From an uncultured bacterium (GTDB lineage: Bacteria > Cyanobacteriota > Vampirovibrionia > Gastranaerophilales > Gastranaerophilaceae): DNA of 6,815 nucleotides. Made by a program: the position numbers and the translations under genes. The notes below the pieces were generated by a model. That model was not told the DNA's origin and ran no database searches. It saw nothing but the letters and a program-made list of their open reading frames with translations. Positions 5,084 through 6,815 of this stretch are shown here, piece after piece. The first letter of the stretch is position 1. Each line of letters begins with the position of its first letter. The stretch is taken from the NCBI GenBank assembly GCA_900553205.1, contig USCK01000102.1:1-6815 (forward strand), written 5' to 3'.

Positions 5084-6815
5084 TTATGAACTAAACAAGT
5101 TTAATTGTGGTGGTACAAGTTCAGGCTTGTCTGCATATTTTCTTGTTGATAAGTTCTTTGAAAAATCTTTTTGCATTCTATTCATCAATGTTTGAGATTT
5201 ACTGATTACAGATTCTGGCAAACCGGCCATTTTTGCAACATGGATACCATAACTTTTGCTTGCTCCCCCTGGGACGATTTTTCGTAAGAATTCGATTTTG
5301 CCGCCTTCTTCCGTAATTGTGATTCTGTAATTCTTAATCTGAGGGTATGTTTTAGCCATAACATTAAGCTCGTGGTAATGAGTTGCAAATATACATCTTG
5401 CATTGATTTTTGTTGCAATATGTTCGGCAACAGCCCAAGCTATAGCAACACCGACATAGGTGCTTGTGCCACGTCCGATTTCATCAATAAGGATAAAACT
5501 GTTTTCTGTAGCGTTGTTCAAGATATAGGCAGTTTCTACCATTTCAACCATAAATGTTGATTGCCCAAGCGTCAAATCATCACTTGCACCAACTCTTGTG
5601 AAGATTTTATCTGCAATACCGATTCTTGCATAATCTGCAGGTACATAAGAACCTATTTGAGCAAGAATTGCAATTAACGCATTTTGCCTCATATATGTTG
5701 ATTTACCTGCCATGTTAGGACCTGTCAAAATCATAAACCTTGTGGAATTGTTTTCTGTCGAGTTTTGCAAATCCAAATCGTTTGCAACATAAGTGCCTAA
5801 AGGCAGGATTTTTTCCAATACAGGGTGACGTCCGTTTTTAATAATAAATTCAGAAGTCTTATTGATTTCTGGCTTTGTATAATTATTTTCAAGAGCAACT
5901 GTTGCAAAAGATGTCAGGACATCAAGTCGCGCAATACATTCTGCAGCTTTTCTGATTATATCAACATATTCTTTTGAATAATTTCTAAAATCACTGTATA
6001 TCTTGTATTCCAATTCTTGAATTTTTGATTGAGCAGATAAAACATCGTCTTCGTGTTTTTTTAACTCATCGGTAATAAATCTTTCGCCACCTGTCAGTGT
6101 TTGTTTTCTCACATAATTAGGTGGAACTTGATTCAGATATGAATTGGTAACTTCTATATAGTAGCCAAAGACCTTATTAAACCCGACTTTTAGATTCTTA
6201 ATATCTGTTTTTTCTCTTTCTTGTTGTTCAAAGTTTTCTATCCATTCAGTACCATTGTTCAACAGACCTCTCAGATAGTCTAATGTTTCATTAACGCCTT
6301 CTTTTATTACTCCTCCTTCTTTTATAATATTAGGAGCATCTTCGGAAATTGTTTTGTTGATAATCTGAGCATAATCATATAAACTGTCAATTTTATCTTC
6401 AATTTCGTCAAAGATATTTAAACCACAGGCTTTTGCTTGGCTGTATAAATCAGGCAAAACCATAAGTGATGATTTAAGGCTCAAAAAATCTTTTGGCATT
6501 GCAGAAACACTGCTCAAGCGAGTTGATAATCTTTGAATATCATATATTTGGTTTAAGGTTTCAATTATTTCTGTTCTTGAATTGTCATTATCAATTAATT
6601 TTTCTACAATTTCTTGACGAGATTCTATCTCAGAAAGACTTTTAAGAGGTTGACAAATCCAAGATTTTAAAAGACGAGTTCCCATATTGGTATGAGTTCT
6701 GTCTATTGCCCAATATAGAGAACCATATTTGTTTTTTTCTCGCAAAGTTTCTACAAGTTCTAAATTTTTTCTTGTGCTTGAATCCATTAAGACATATTGA
6801 GAAAGCTCGTATTGC
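5084..6815 (-). CDS. mutS: DNA mismatch repair protein MutS (partial, N-terminus beyond window)
   Basis: The last 576 or so residues of MutS, which recognises mispaired bases and, through ATP-driven clamp sliding, starts mismatch repair. The frame is open to the window edge (QYELSQYVL before the Met at 6785-6787), and homologues are about 850 residues, so that Met is internal (MDSSTRKNLEL is the conserved core entry) and not the start. Counting it as residue 1, lever helices and clamp span about 1-300, including KVGFNKVFGYYIEVT (200-214). The ATPase shows Walker A GPNMAGKST (356-364), ASDDLTLGQSTF (401-412), Walker B FILIDEIGRGTS (431-442) with Asp435/Glu436, and ATHYHELN (468-475). The D-loop reads TYVG (443-446) where nearly all MutS have T[YF]DG. 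The protein ends at QLNLFSS: QLNLF (561-565) is a textbook beta-clamp-binding pentapeptide, and no tetramerisation domain follows. It is convergent with recA and the 135-aa gene. Confidence 0.98.
   Translation of the reverse strand, partial: QYELSQYVLMDSSTRKNLELVETLREKNKYGSLYWAIDRTHTNMGTRLLKSWICQPLKSLSEIESRQEIVEKLIDNDNSRTEIIETLNQIYDIQRLSTRLSSVSAMPKDFLSLKSSLMVLPDLYSQAKACGLNIFDEIEDKIDSLYDYAQIINKTISEDAPNIIKEGGVIKEGVNETLDYLRGLLNNGTEWIENFEQQEREKTDIKNLKVGFNKVFGYYIEVTNSYLNQVPPNYVRKQTLTGGERFITDELKKHEDDVLSAQSKIQELEYKIYSDFRNYSKEYVDIIRKAAECIARLDVLTSFATVALENNYTKPEINKTSEFIIKNGRHPVLEKILPLGTYVANDLDLQNSTENNSTRFMILTGPNMAGKSTYMRQNALIAILAQIGSYVPADYARIGIADKIFTRVGASDDLTLGQSTFMVEMVETAYILNNATENSFILIDEIGRGTSTYVGVAIAWAVAEHIATKINARCIFATHYHELNVMAKTYPQIKNYRITITEEGGKIEFLRKIVPGGASKSYGIHVAKMAGLPESVISKSQTLMNRMQKDFSKNLSTRKYADKPELVPPQLNLFSS

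Noticed and set aside
5372..5560. + strand 62-aa Cys-containing frame inside mutS
   Set aside because: It is antisense to the MutS ATPase motifs, so the frame is a by-product of that conserved sequence.
6785..6787. ATG at 6787 as the mutS start
   Set aside because: The frame stays open to the window edge with MutS-like residues, and the Met falls inside the conserved core-domain entry, so the protein would lack its mismatch-binding domain.
1..6815. CRISPR arrays, tRNA/rRNA genes, insertion sequences, phage or defence cassettes
   Set aside because: No regularly spaced repeats, no cloverleaf or rRNA sequence, no transposase or terminal inverted repeats, and all sizeable frames are explained by the listed genes.

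Overview
The window is an AT-rich (roughly one-third G+C by eye), gene-dense bacterial chromosomal segment. It holds six genes that are complete or nearly so, plus one gene that runs off the right edge. Low G+C, strong purine-rich Shine-Dalgarno sites, an IPMS/homocitrate-synthase-family enzyme of a type I associate with anaerobes, and short lineage-specific proteins suggest a fermentative or anaerobic bacterium. A gut-type non-photosynthetic Cyanobacteriota lineage (Gastranaerophilales/'Melainabacteria') or a clostridial lineage would fit. This placement is a guess from protein style, not a computed result. No mobile elements, tRNA or rRNA genes, or CRISPR arrays are visible, and no gene-free stretch exceeds about 120 bases.

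Left block (1-2876, + strand). An intrinsic terminator of an off-window gene is overlapped by a likely promoter. Next come a 436-aa Claisen-type acyltransferase of the 2-isopropylmalate/homocitrate/Re-citrate synthase family and a 415-aa aconitase-superfamily large subunit (LeuC/HacA type). A 69-aa four-cysteine protein with a very strong ribosome binding site closes the block. The first two enzymes catalyse consecutive steps of a 2-oxoacid elongation or citrate-type pathway. The substrate is not fixed by the sequence, and the small hydratase subunit (LeuD) is not in the window.

Middle block (2877-5068, + strand). A new promoter with a perfect TATAAT precedes a 158-aa protein with a MerR-like winged-helix N-terminus and a long coiled coil. 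It is followed 19 bases later by recA, so the two are probably co-transcribed. After recA comes a 99-base spacer with several small repeats, then a 135-aa low-complexity Gln/Lys-rich protein, then a strong hairpin terminator.

Right block (5084-6815, - strand). The C-terminal two-thirds of mutS runs convergently toward the recA block and shares the bidirectional terminator; its start lies beyond base 6815. It ends on a beta-clamp-binding motif and carries a Val where MutS proteins nearly always have Asp in the D-loop. The right half is thus a recombination/mismatch-repair neighbourhood, next to an unrelated amino-acid or central-carbon operon on the left. I see no clear novel defence or mobile system. 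The best leads for something undescribed are the coiled-coil DNA-binding protein coupled to recA, the four-Cys miniprotein behind the Fe-S hydratase, and the unresolved identity of the synthase/hydratase pair.
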